From positions 62,001 through 126,000 of the forward strand of contig CAWBNB010000033.1 of the NCBI GenBank assembly GCA_963789885.1: a DNA stretch of 64,000 nucleotides, read 5' to 3'. The notes below the pieces were generated by a model, which saw nothing but the letters and a program-made list of their open reading frames with translations, made no database searches and was not told the origin of the DNA. Shown piece after piece: positions 34,996-44,268 of this stretch. A program made the translations under genes and the position numbers. How positions within the stretch are numbered: position 1 is the stretch's first letter; every line of letters starts with the position of its first letter. The stretch comes from DATEDA01 sp963789885. Lineage in GTDB: Bacteria > Pseudomonadota > Gammaproteobacteria > Burkholderiales > SG8-39.

Positions 34996-35880
34996 ATGGA
35001 AATCTTCGGCGTACCGACGCAGGCATTGTTCGGCCAGCTGCTGATCGGGCTGATCAACGGCTCGTTCTACGCCCTGCTATCGCTCGGGCTGGCGGTGATC
35101 TTCGGCCTGCTCAACATCATCAACTTCACGCACGGCGCCCAGTACATGATGGGCGCTTTCTGCGCCTACTTCCTCCTCACCAAGGCCGGCATCGGCTACT
35201 GGTGGGCGCTCGCGATCGCGCCGGTCGCGATCGGTGCCCTTGGCGTGGTGATCGAGCGGCTGATGCTGAAGCAGCTCTACGAGCTGGACCATCTGTACGG
35301 TCTGCTCCTCACCTTCGGCCTCGCGCTCATCATCCAGGGGCTGTTCCGGAACGAATTCGGGTCGTCGGGGCAGCCGTACGCGATGCCGGCCGAACTGAGC
35401 GGCGGCCACAACCTCGGCTTCATGTTCCTGCCGAACTACCGCGCGTGGGTGATCGTCGCTTCGCTCGTCGTCTGCCTCGGCACCTGGTTTGTGATCGAGA
35501 AGACGAAGCTCGGCTCGTACCTCCGGGCAGCGACCGAGAACCCGTCGCTCGTCCAGGCGTTCGGCATCAACGTGCCGCGCATGATCACGCTCACCTACGG
35601 CTTCGGCGTCGGGCTCGCAGCGCTCGCCGGCGTGATGGCGGCGCCGATCTACCAGGTGAGCCCGCAGATGGGCGCCGACCTGATCATCGTCGTGTTCGCC
35701 GTGGTGGTGATCGGCGGCATGGGTTCGATCATGGGGGCGATCGTCACCGGGTTCGGCCTCGGCCTGATCGAGGGTCTCACGAAAGTGTTCTACCCGGAGG
35801 CGTCGAACACGGTGATCTTCATCATCATGGCGATCGTCCTCCTGTTCCGGCCGGCCGGCCTGTTCGGGACGCCGAAGTAG
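34996..35880 (+). CDS. livH: Branched-chain amino acid-type ABC transporter permease (LivH)
   Basis: A 294-residue inner-membrane protein of the LivH type with about eight helices: GLINGSFYALLSLGLAVIFGLLNIINFTHG (helix 1 region, about 15-44) and VIGGMGSIMGAIVTGFGLGLIEGL with the conserved G-rich loop near the C-terminus. It forms the channel with the LivM-type permease that follows after eight bases. Confidence 0.92.
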   Translation: MEIFGVPTQALFGQLLIGLINGSFYALLSLGLAVIFGLLNIINFTHGAQYMMGAFCAYFLLTKAGIGYWWALAIAPVAIGALGVVIERLMLKQLYELDHLYGLLLTFGLALIIQGLFRNEFGSSGQPYAMPAELSGGHNLGFMFLPNYRAWVIVASLVVCLGTWFVIEKTKLGSYLRAATENPSLVQAFGINVPRMITLTYGFGVGLAALAGVMAAPIYQVSPQMGADLIIVVFAVVVIGGMGSIMGAIVTGFGLGLIEGLTKVFYPEASNTVIFIIMAIVLLFRPAGLFGTPK

Positions 35881-35888
35881 GGGCCGAA

Positions 35889-36869
35889 ATGGCGGCCACG
35901 AGCCAGAACATCTCGGTCACCGCGCCGCTCGCGTCCGCGGAGGCGCGCCGCCAGCGCATCGGCTTCGTCGTGATGGTGGCGATCCTGCTCGTCGCGCCGT
36001 TCGTCGTGTACCCGGTGTTCCTGATGAAGGTGATGTGCTTCGCCCTCTTCGCGTGCGCGTTCAACCTGCTGATCGGGTTCGGCGGGCTGCTCTCGTTCGG
36101 CCACTCGATGTTCCTCGGGACGGCGGGCTACATCTGCGCGCACGCCGCGAAGGAGTGGGGCTTCCCGCCGGAGCTCGCGATCGTCGCCGGCACCGCCGCA
36201 TCGGCCGCGCTCGGGCTGATCACCGGACTGCTCGCGATCCGGCGGCAGGGCATTTACTTCGCGATGATCACCCTCGCGCTTGCGCAGATGCTGTTCTTCT
36301 TCTACCTTCAGGCGCCGTTCACCGGCGGCGAGGACGGCATCCAGTCGGTGCCGCGCGGCAAGCTCTTCGGGGCGATCGACCTCTCGAGCGTATGGGCGAT
36401 GTATTTCACCGTGCTGGTGATCTTCCTCGGCGGATTCCTCGCCATCTACCGCGTGATCCACTCGCCGTTCGGGCAGGTGCTGAAGGCGATCCGCGAGAAC
36501 GAGCCGCGCGCGGTGTCGCTCGGCTACAGCGCCGACCGCTACAAGCTGCTCGCGTTCATCCTGTCGGCGACGTTCTCCGGGCTCGCCGGCGCGACCAAGG
36601 CGATCGTGTTCCAGCTCGCGTCGCTGACCGACGTCCACTGGTCGATGTCGGGCGAGGTCGTGCTCATGACCCTGCTGGGCGGACTGGGCACCGTGTTCGG
36701 GCCGGTGGTCGGCGCGCTGATCATCGTCGCGATGGAGAACTACCTCTCCCCGTTCGGCGCCTGGGTCACGATCGCGCAGGGCGCGATCTTCGTCGTGTGC
36801 GTGCTCACCTTCCGGCGCGGCATCGTCGGTGAGCTCGCCGCGCGGTTCGGGTCGAAAGGCAACGGCTAG
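35889..36869 (+). CDS. livM: Branched-chain amino acid-type ABC transporter permease (LivM)
   Basis: A 326-residue permease of the LivM type: CAFNLLIGFGGLLSFGHSMFLGTAGY and the cytoplasmic loop KAIRENEPRAVSLGYSADRYKLLAFILSATFSGLAGA, followed by GGLGTVFGPVVGALII. It completes the five-component importer LivG-F-K-H-M. The frame is open further upstream, but that part overlaps LivH; the ATG at 35889 is the natural start. Confidence 0.92.
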   Translation: MAATSQNISVTAPLASAEARRQRIGFVVMVAILLVAPFVVYPVFLMKVMCFALFACAFNLLIGFGGLLSFGHSMFLGTAGYICAHAAKEWGFPPELAIVAGTAASAALGLITGLLAIRRQGIYFAMITLALAQMLFFFYLQAPFTGGEDGIQSVPRGKLFGAIDLSSVWAMYFTVLVIFLGGFLAIYRVIHSPFGQVLKAIRENEPRAVSLGYSADRYKLLAFILSATFSGLAGATKAIVFQLASLTDVHWSMSGEVVLMTLLGGLGTVFGPVVGALIIVAMENYLSPFGAWVTIAQGAIFVVCVLTFRRGIVGELAARFGSKGNG

Positions 36870-36872
36870 CCG

Positions 36873-36892
36873 GCGGCGATTGCGATCGCCGC
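36873..36892. repeat. Hairpin after livM
   Basis: A perfect 8-bp inverted repeat GCGGCGAT/ATCGCCGC with a 4-base loop lies three bases after the livM stop. No T-run follows; it may attenuate transcription into the amidohydrolase gene. Confidence 0.3.
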
Positions 36893-36914
36893 AAGCAATC
36901 GTCCGGCAGCGGCG

Positions 36915-37745
36915 ATGGGCATCTACGACGAACCGAAGATCGACTGCCACAACCACGTCTTCGACCCGGCGCGGTTTCCGTACATCCCCGACGCGATCTA
37001 CCGCCCCGCCGGGCAGGAGATCGGCACGGCTGCGCAGCTCATGCGCGTCCTCGATGCCTACGGGGTGCAATACGCGCTCATCGTCGGGCCGACTTCCGGG
37101 TACGCCGCGGACAGCCGCTGCCTGCTCGATGCCATCGCGCGTAGCGGCGGGCGGTGCAAGGGCGTGGCGGTGGTGCCGCTCGACGCCGGGCGGGCCGAGC
37201 TCGAGCGGCTGAAGGCGGCCGGCATCGTCGGCATCGCGGTCATCCCCGCGATCAACGGCCCGGCGTACTACGCGGGCGCCGCGGACCTGCTCGGGAGGGC
37301 CGCTGCGCTCGATCTCTTCGTCCAGGTGCAAACGGTCGACGACCAGCTGGTGGCGCTCGCGCCGATGCTGGAAGCGTCCGGCGCCAGGATCCTGATCGAT
37401 CACTGCGGGCGACCCACGCCCGAGGCCGGGCTCGACCAGCCGGGATTCCGCACCCTGATCGAACTGGCGCGCGGCGGGCGCGCTTTCGTGAAGCTCTCCG
37501 GCCAGATGCGGTTCTCGCGCGAGAGCTACCCCTTCGCGGACACGCGGCCCTACGTGCGCGCGCTCCTCGAGGCGTTCACGCCGGACCGCTGCATGTGGGG
37601 GTCGGACTGGCCCTTCCTGCGGGCGACCGAGCGCATCGACTACGGACCGCTCCTCAAGCTGGTCGAAACGCTGCTGCCGGACGCTGGCGAGCGGCGCAAG
37701 GTCCTGTGGGACACGCCCAAACGCTTGTTCGGATTCGGCCCGTGA
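36915..37745 (+). CDS. Amidohydrolase family protein (LigI/2-pyrone-4,6-dicarboxylate lactonase-like)
   Basis: A 276-residue TIM-barrel hydrolase. The first-strand metal motif is DCHNHVFDP (about 8-16), a lactonase-type DHCGRP follows near residue 160, and the C-terminal MWGSDWPF holds the conserved Asp. This matches the amidohydrolase-2 group that opens lactones or decarboxylates aromatic acids. It follows the Liv operon by 45 bases in the same direction, so the importer may supply its pathway. Confidence 0.85.
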   Translation: MGIYDEPKIDCHNHVFDPARFPYIPDAIYRPAGQEIGTAAQLMRVLDAYGVQYALIVGPTSGYAADSRCLLDAIARSGGRCKGVAVVPLDAGRAELERLKAAGIVGIAVIPAINGPAYYAGAADLLGRAAALDLFVQVQTVDDQLVALAPMLEASGARILIDHCGRPTPEAGLDQPGFRTLIELARGGRAFVKLSGQMRFSRESYPFADTRPYVRALLEAFTPDRCMWGSDWPFLRATERIDYGPLLKLVETLLPDAGERRKVLWDTPKRLFGFGP

Positions 37746-37914
37746 GCGGCCGGACGCCGCGTCGCCCGGACGCGGGGTGACCCGTCGCAGGGCGTGCTCG
37801 CACCCGTTTGGTGCCGCTGCCCCACCGATTCTCGTAATATGCCGGCTCGCAGCCATGCCCAAGACATGGCACGCGCGTTGCACTAGCTCCGCCCACAAAC
37901 CCCAAGGAGGCGCC

Positions 37915-39506
37915 GTGAAATCGAGGTTCACCCTACCGCTCGTCGCGCTTGCCGCGGTCTTCGCCGCGTCCGGCGTCGCCGCGCAGACGACGCTGCGCAT
38001 CGGCATGACAGCGGCTGACATCCCCGCGACGACCAGCCAGCCCGACTCGGGCTTCGAGGGCAACCGGTTCGTCGGCCTCACGCTGTTCGACGCCCTCACG
38101 ATGTGGGACCTGTCCTCGGCGGACAAGCCGAGCGTGATCATCCCGGCGCTTGCGACCGAGTGGAAGGTCGACGACAAGGACAAGACGAAGTGGATCTTCA
38201 AGCTGCGCAAGGGCGCGAAGTTCCACGACGGCACCGAGTTCAACGCCGACGCGGCGATCTTCAACTTCGAGAAGGTGCTGAAGAAGGACGCGCCGCACTA
38301 CGACGCGCGCCTGGTGGCGCAGACCACCCCGCGTATGCCGACGATCACCGGCGCGCGCAAGATCGACGACTACACGATCGAGGTGCAGACCTCCGAGCCC
38401 GACGCGTTCGTGCCGATCAACCTCGCCAACCTCTTCATGGCGAGCCCGACGGCGTGGGCGAAGACCAGGAGCTGGACCGAGTTCGCGAAGAACCCGGTCG
38501 GCTCCGGTCCGTGGAAGTTCGTGCGCCTGGTGCCGCGCGAGCGGATGGAGCTCGAGAAGTTCACCGGCTACTGGAATCCGCAGCGCGTGCCGAAGACCGA
38601 CCGCCTGGTGCTGATCCCGATGCCGGAGGCGAACACGCGCGTCGCCGCGCTCCTCTCCGGGCAGGTCGACTGGATCGAGGCGCCGCCGTCGGACGCGATC
38701 CCGCAGCTCCGGGTGAAGGGCTTCCAGATCACTTCGAACCCGTATCCGCACACCTGGCCATGGCAGCTCAACGTGCTGCCGGGGTCGCCGTTCGCCGACA
38801 AGCGCGTGCGCCAGGCGCTGCAGCTCTGCGTCGATCGCGACGGCCTGCGCCGCCTGCTCGGCTTCATGGCGGTGCCGGCGAAGGGCGTGGTGTTCGACGA
38901 CCATCCCTGGTTCGGCAAGCCGAAGTTCGAGATCAAGTACGACCCCGCGACCGCGAAGAAGCTGCTCGCCGAGGCCGGCTACGGCCCGGGCAAGCCGGTG
39001 AACGTGAAGGTCCAGATCTCGGCGTCGGGCTCCGGGCAGATGCAGCCGGTGGCGATGAACGAGTACATCCAGCAGCAGCTCAAGGAGTGCAACGTCAACG
39101 TCGAGTTCGACGTCATCGTCTGGGAGACGCTGTTCAACAACTGGCGGCTCGGCGCGAAGGACCCGGCGGCGCGCGGCGCGCACGCGACCAACGTCTCGTT
39201 CGCTGGCAGGACCCGTTCTTCGGCTTCGCGCGGTTCTACGACAGCCGGATGGTCGCCCCGCGCAGCGTGAACTGGGGCTGGGTGCAGAGCCCCGAGTTCG
39301 ACAAGCTGGTGCAGGCGGCGCGCTCGAGCTTCGATCCGAAGCAGCGCGACGCCGCGCTCGCGAGGCTCCACGAGCGCGCGGTCGAGGAATCGTTCTTCCT
39401 CTTCTGGGTGCACGACACCGGCCCGCGCGCGATGAGCCCGAAGGTGAAGGGCTTCGTGCAGGCGAAGAACTGGTTCCAGGACCTGTCGCCGGTCTCGATG
39501 CAGTAG
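37915..39506 (+). CDS. ABC transporter substrate-binding protein, family 5 (frameshifted)
   Basis: A DppA/OppA-type periplasmic binding protein with a signal peptide (about 1-23, GVAAQ), the family block LATEWKVDDKDKTKWIFKLRKGAKFHDGTEFNADAAIFNFEKVL-like region at about 80-122, and YWNPQRVPKTDRL. The first 430 or so residues and the last 100 (starting WQDPFFGFARFYDSR) are in different frames; the break is near 39203. The length is two over a multiple of three, so one base is missing (or two are extra), giving about 530 residues. The start is a GTG at 37915 with AAGGAGG upstream. It is paralogous to the next gene. Confidence 0.82.
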
Positions 39507-39522
39507 CGGGGAAGGAGTCCAC

Positions 39523-41118
39523 ATGAAGAGGCTCGTCGCGGTGGTCGGTGCTGCCGCATGTCTCGCGTCGGCCGTTGCAGCCGCGCAGGGCACGTTGCGG
39601 ATCGCCATGACCGCCGCCGACGTGCCGATCCCGAACGGCCAGACCGATCAGGGCGCCGAGGGGATGCGGTTCATCGGGTACACGGTGTTCGACGCCCTCA
39701 TCAACTGGGACCTGTCGTCCGCCGACAAGCCCGCGGGGCTCGCGCCCGGCCTCGCCACCGAGTGGAAGTCCGACCCGAAGGACCGGATGAAGTGGACGTT
39801 CAGGATCCGCGACGGCGTGCGATTCCACGACGGGTCGACCTTCAACGCGCAGGCGGCGGTCTGGAACTTCGACAAGATCCTCAACACGGCGAGCCCGCAG
39901 TACGACGCGCGGCAGGCGACGCAGGGCCGCGGCCGGATCCCGACCGTCAAGAGCTACCGCGCGGTCGACGACCACACGCTCGAGATCGTCACCAGCGAGC
40001 CCGACGCGCTGCTCCCGTACCAGATCACGTTCATCGTCATGTCGAGTCCGGCGCAGTGGGAGAAGGTCGGGCGGAGCTGGGAGAAGTTCGTGCAGGCGCC
40101 GTCGGGCACCGGGCCGTGGAAGGTCGAGCGGTACGTGCCGCGCGAGCGCATCGAGCTCGCGCGCAACACCGACTACTGGGACAAGAAGCGCGTCCCGAAG
40201 GCCGAGCGGATGGTGCTGCTGCCGGTGCCGGAGGGCGGCTCGCGCGTCGCGGCGCTGCTCTCCGGCCAGGTCGACTGGATCGAGGCGCCGCCGACCGACG
40301 CCATCCCGCAGCTCAAGGCGAAGGGCAACCAGATCACGGCCAACGTCTACCCGCACGTCTGGCCGTGGCACTTCTCGCGCATCGAGGGCTCCCCCTGGAA
40401 CGACATCCGCGTGCGCAAGGCCGCCAATCTCGCCGTCGACCGGGCCGGGATGAAAAAGCTGCTCGGCGGGATGATGCTCGAGGCGAAGGGCATGGTGCCG
40501 CCGAACAGCCCGTGGTTCGGAAAGCCGACGTTCGACCTCAAGTACGACCCGGCGGAGGCGCGGCGACTGCTGAAGGAGGCCGGCTACTCGAGGGAGAAGC
40601 CGCTCGTCCTGAAGACGATCATTTCGGCGTCGGGCTCCGGCCAGATGCAGCCGATGCTGATGAACGAGTTCATCCAGCAGAACCTCGCCGACGTCGGAAT
40701 CAAGGTCGAGTTCGAGGTGGTCGAGTGGAACGCGCTGGTCGCGAACTGGCGCGCCGGCGCGAAGGATCCTACCACCCGCGGCGCCACCGCGACCAACAGC
40801 TCCTACTTCGCGCAGGACCCGTTTACCGCGCTGATCCGGCACCTCGACTCGCAGCTCGTCGCGCCGCGCGGCACGAACTGGGGCTACTACAGCGATCCGG
40901 AGCTCGACACGCTGTTCAAGGTGGTCCGCTACAACTTCGACCCCGAGGTGCAGCTGCGCGCGATCCAGAAGGCGCACGAGCGGTTCGTGAACGAAGCGCT
41001 GTTCCTGTACGTCGCGCACGATGTCGGTCCGCGCGCCCTCAGCCCGCGGGTGAAGGGGTTCGTGCAGGCGCAGAGCTGGTATCAGGACTTCTCGACCGTC
41101 TCCGTGGCACCGAAATGA
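39523..41118 (+). CDS. ABC transporter substrate-binding protein, family 5
   Basis: An intact 531-residue DppA/OppA-type binding protein with a signal peptide (1-23, AVAAAQ). It is similar throughout to the preceding binding protein: both begin TLRI[GA]MTAAD[IV]P after the signal, both contain LLSGQVDWIEAPP[ST]DAIPQL and ISASGSGQMQP. It starts 16 bases after that gene, so the pair arose by tandem duplication and probably shares the permeases downstream, with different ligands. The ATG has GGAAGGAG upstream. Confidence 0.92.
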   Translation: MKRLVAVVGAAACLASAVAAAQGTLRIAMTAADVPIPNGQTDQGAEGMRFIGYTVFDALINWDLSSADKPAGLAPGLATEWKSDPKDRMKWTFRIRDGVRFHDGSTFNAQAAVWNFDKILNTASPQYDARQATQGRGRIPTVKSYRAVDDHTLEIVTSEPDALLPYQITFIVMSSPAQWEKVGRSWEKFVQAPSGTGPWKVERYVPRERIELARNTDYWDKKRVPKAERMVLLPVPEGGSRVAALLSGQVDWIEAPPTDAIPQLKAKGNQITANVYPHVWPWHFSRIEGSPWNDIRVRKAANLAVDRAGMKKLLGGMMLEAKGMVPPNSPWFGKPTFDLKYDPAEARRLLKEAGYSREKPLVLKTIISASGSGQMQPMLMNEFIQQNLADVGIKVEFEVVEWNALVANWRAGAKDPTTRGATATNSSYFAQDPFTALIRHLDSQLVAPRGTNWGYYSDPELDTLFKVVRYNFDPEVQLRAIQKAHERFVNEALFLYVAHDVGPRALSPRVKGFVQAQSWYQDFSTVSVAPK

Positions 41119-41155
41119 GACCCGGCCCGTGCGCCGGGGCACGAGCTAGACCCCG

Positions 41156-42110
41156 GTGATCGCCTACCTCCTCAAGCGCCTCGGCCTCGTGATTCCCATC
41201 GCGCTCGCGGTAAGTGCGGTGTGCTTCTCGCTCGTGTATCTCGCGCCGGGCGATCCGCTGTCGGCGATCGTGCCGTCGGACGCGTCGCGGGAGCTGATCG
41301 AGCAGCTCAAGAAGGAGTACGGGCTCGACAAGCCGATCCCGGTGCAGTACGCGATCTGGCTCGGCCGCGCAGCGCAGGGCGACCTCGGGACCTCGATCGC
41401 GACCGGCCGCCCGGTCGCGAGCGAGATCGGCAAGGCGATCGGCAACACGCTCGTGCTCGCGTTCGCGGCCACGCTCGTCGGCTTCACGCTCGGCGCGGTG
41501 TTCGGCACGATCGCCGGCTACTTCAACGGCTCGTGGGTGGACAAGGCGGTCTCGGCGCTCTCGGTCGCCGGCGTGTCGGTACCGCACTACTGGCTCGGGA
41601 TGGTGCTGGTGATCGTGTTCTCGGTCATCCTCGGCTGGCTGCCGGCGATGGGCGCGGGGGAGGGCGGCTCGGGGGACTGGCGCTGGGACGGCGAGCATCT
41701 CAAGTACATCATCCTGCCCGCCATCACGCTGTCGGTGATCCCGACCGGCGATCATCACCCGCACGGTCCGCGCGCTGGTTGCCGACATCCTGTCGAAGGA
41801 GTTCGTGACCGCGCTGGTCGCCAAGGGCCTCTCGCAGGGGGCGGTGTTCTTCCACGTCGTCAAGAACATCGCGCCGACTGCGCTCGCGGTGATGGGCGTC
41901 CAGCTCGGCTACCTGATGGGCGGGTCGATCCTGGTGGAGACGGTGTTCTCGTGGCCGGGCACCGGCTTCCTGCTGAACACCGCGATCTTCCAGCGCGACA
42001 TCCCGCTGCTGCAGGGCACGATCCTCGTGCTTGCGATGTTCTTCGTCGGGCTGAACCTGCTCGTGGATCTCGTTCAGACGGGCCTCGACCCGAGGATCCG
42101 GCGGGCATGA
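41156..42110 (+). CDS. ABC transporter permease, DppB type (frameshifted)
   Basis: The N-terminal 198 or so residues (MIAYLLKRLGLVIPIALAVSAVCFSLVYLAPGDPL opening, through AITLSVIPTG) are in one frame, and the EAA-loop half (ALVAKGLSQGAVFFHVVKNIAPTALAV, then GGSILVETVFSWPGTG) in another. The break is near 41750, in ACCGGCGATC; removing one G gives the family sequence TGIITRTVRALVADILSKEF and a 317-residue protein. The length is one over a multiple of three. The start is a GTG at 41156. The stop overlaps the next start (ATGA). Confidence 0.83.
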
Positions 42111-43001
42111 GCGCGGTGACGATCAACGGCAGCGGTGCGCCGGTCGAGGCGCCGACCAGGACGCAGGGGTACTGGACCGGCGTCGGCCGGCGGCTGCGCC
42201 GCGACAAGGTCGCGCTCGCCTGTGCGCTCGTGCTTGCCGCGATCGTGCTGGCGGCGATCTTCGCGCCCTTCGTCGCGCCGGACGACCCGACGAAGGGCTC
42301 GATCCTCAAGCGCCTGATGCCGATCGGCACGCCGGGACACCTGCTCGGCACCGACGAGCTCGGACGCGACATGCTCTCGCGGCTGATCTTCGGCGGGCGG
42401 CTGTCGCTGATGATGGGTATCTCGCCGGTGTTCTTCGCGCTGCTCGTTGGCAGCCTGCTCGGCATCGTCGCCGGCTTCGTCGGCGGCCGGGTGAACACCG
42501 CCATCATGCGCACGGTCGACGTTTTCTTCGCTTTCCCGTCGGTGCTGCTCGCGGTGGCGATCTCCGGCGCGCTCGGCGCGGGCATCGCGAACGCGATGCT
42601 CGCGCTCACGATCGTATTCGTCCCGCCGATCGCCCGCGTCGCCGAGAGCGTGACCACGCAGGTGCGCTCGCTCGATTACGTCGAGGCGGCACGGGCGAGC
42701 GGGGCCGGCGGCTGGACGATCATCCGCGTCCACATCCTCGGCAACGTGCTCGGGCCGATCTTCGTCTACGCGACGAGCCTGGTGTCGGTGTCCATGATCC
42801 TCGCCGCGGGCCTCTCGTTCCTCGGCCTCGGCACCAAGCCGCCGCGACCCCGAGTGGGGGTTGATGCTCAACACGCTGCGCACCGCGATCTACACTCAGC
42901 CCTGGGTCGCGGCGCTGCCCGGCGTCATGATCTTCGTGGTCTCGATCAGCTTCAACCTGCTTTCCGACGGGCTGCGGAGCGCGATGGATGTTCAGCGCTG
43001 A
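42107..43001 (+). CDS. ABC transporter permease, DppC type (frameshifted)
   Basis: A DppC/OppC permease with the family block HLLGTDELGRDMLSRLIFGGRLSL (about 78-101) and the EAA loop DYVEAARASGAGGWTIIRVHILGNVLGPI. The frame breaks near 42846, in CCGCCGCGACCCC. Removing one base gives the conserved LGTKPPDPEWGLML, and the protein then ends RSAMDVQR at 43001, giving 297 residues. The last bases overlap the start of the ATPase gene at 42988. Confidence 0.83.
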
Positions 43002-44055
43002 CGTTTCCACGCGGGCCGACGTTCCCTTGCTGCAAGTGCGCGAGCTGGTGAAGCGCTTCCCGCTCAAGGGTGGATTGTTCAGGCGCGGCGGCGGCGTCGT
43101 GCACGCGGTCGACGGGGTGTCGTTCGCGGTCGACGCCGGCGAGACGCTCGGCATCGTCGGCGAGTCGGGCTGCGGCAAGTCGACGACCGCGCGGCTGCTG
43201 ATGCACCTCATCACGCCGGATGACGGCCGGGTGCTCGTCGAGGGCCGCGAGGTCGGCCCGTCCCGCGCCCGGAACGAAGGCGGCTCGCCCGGCGGGCTCA
43301 CCCTCAACGAGCTGCGGCGCACGATGCAGATGGTGTTCCAGGACTCGTTCGCCTCGCTCAACCCGCGCCTCACGATCGAGACCAGCATCGCCTTCGGCCC
43401 GCGCGTCCACGGGACGCCGGAGCGCGCGGCGAACGCGCGGGCGCAGGATCTCCTGCGGAAAGTCGGGCTCGACCCGGCGCGGTTCGCCGGCCGCTACCCG
43501 CACGAGCTCTCGGGCGGGCAGCGCCAGCGGGTCAACATCGCGCGCGCGCTCGCGCTCGAGCCGAAGATCGTGATCCTCGACGAGGCGGTGTCGGCGCTCG
43601 ACAAGTCGGTCGAGGCGCAGGTGCTCAACCTCCTGCTCGACCTCAAGGCCGACTTCGGCCTCACCTACATCTTCATCTCGCACGACCTCAACGTCGTGCA
43701 GTACGTGAGCGACCGGGTGATGGTGATGTACCTCGGCAAGATCGTCGAGATCGGGCCGGTCGGGCGGATCTACGCGGATGCGGCGCACCCGTACACCCGC
43801 GCGCTCCTCTCGGCGATGCCGACGATGGATCCGTCGCACCGCACCGAGGCGCCGCCGCTCGCCGGCGATCCGCCGAATCCGATCGACCCGCCGTCGGGCT
43901 GCCGCTTCCGCACGCGCTGCCCGTTCGCGGAAGAGGTGTGCGCCGCGCGCGAGCCGCTGCTGACGGCGACCGAGGACGGGCATCGCGTCGCGTGCCACAT
44001 GGCGCACGCGGGATCGGGCCACAGCAAGGCGGCGCCGCTCGCGGCGGCCGCCTAG
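42988..44055 (+). CDS. Oligopeptide-type ABC transporter ATP-binding protein (DppF/OppF)
   Basis: A 355-residue ATPase: Walker A GESGCGKSTTA, signature LSGGQRQRVNIARAL, Walker B IVILDEAVSALD and the C-terminal oligopeptide-transporter domain with the cluster-forming cysteines in CRFRTRCPFAEEVC. It is the F-type subunit; its D-type partner is encoded at 45686, after the small protein and amidase genes. Confidence 0.9.
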   Translation: MFSADVSTRADVPLLQVRELVKRFPLKGGLFRRGGGVVHAVDGVSFAVDAGETLGIVGESGCGKSTTARLLMHLITPDDGRVLVEGREVGPSRARNEGGSPGGLTLNELRRTMQMVFQDSFASLNPRLTIETSIAFGPRVHGTPERAANARAQDLLRKVGLDPARFAGRYPHELSGGQRQRVNIARALALEPKIVILDEAVSALDKSVEAQVLNLLLDLKADFGLTYIFISHDLNVVQYVSDRVMVMYLGKIVEIGPVGRIYADAAHPYTRALLSAMPTMDPSHRTEAPPLAGDPPNPIDPPSGCRFRTRCPFAEEVCAAREPLLTATEDGHRVACHMAHAGSGHSKAAPLAAAA

Positions 44056-44070
44056 AAACCGGAGGCCGTA

Positions 44071-44268
44071 ATGATGGGACAGGCAAGCGAGAAGTACGTC
44101 GCCGAGGTGCTCGAGCTCCAGGGCGTGATGCCGACCGAGGGGGGCGCGAAGGCGATCGCGCCCGCGCTCTCGGCGCAGCTCGCGATGGCCGCGGCGGCCT
44201 ACGCAGCGCTGCCGTTCGAGACCGAGCCGTCGGGCTTCGTCGCGACGGTTGCGCGGGAGAAAGCGTGA
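44071..44268 (+). CDS. AtzG-like (DUF4089) small protein, probable amidase partner
   Basis: A 65-residue protein, mainly two helices, with no signal peptide. Its size, its YVAEVLELQGV opening, the closing PFETEPSGFV and its position directly before an amidase match the AtzG/DUF4089 family. AtzG is a GatC-like subunit that stabilises the amidase AtzE in cyanuric-acid breakdown. The stop overlaps the amidase start (TGATG), so the two are made together. GGAGG precedes the ATG. Assignment rests on short sequence and context. Confidence 0.65.
   Translation: MMGQASEKYVAEVLELQGVMPTEGGAKAIAPALSAQLAMAAAAYAALPFETEPSGFVATVAREKA

Noticed and set aside
35790..38264. Long minus-strand frame across livM, the amidohydrolase and the first binding protein gene
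   Set aside because: It is antisense to well-supported genes and has no recognisable domain.
37933..41142. Very long open frame antisense to the two family 5 binding protein genes
   Set aside because: Its translation is an Arg/His/Asp/Leu-rich low-complexity mirror of GC-rich codons, without motifs, while the sense strand encodes two clear binding proteins.
41156..43051. A single 631-residue fused permease
   Set aside because: The fusion appears only because one extra base in the DppB gene brings it into frame with DppC; each half restores to a normal separate permease with an ATGA overlap.
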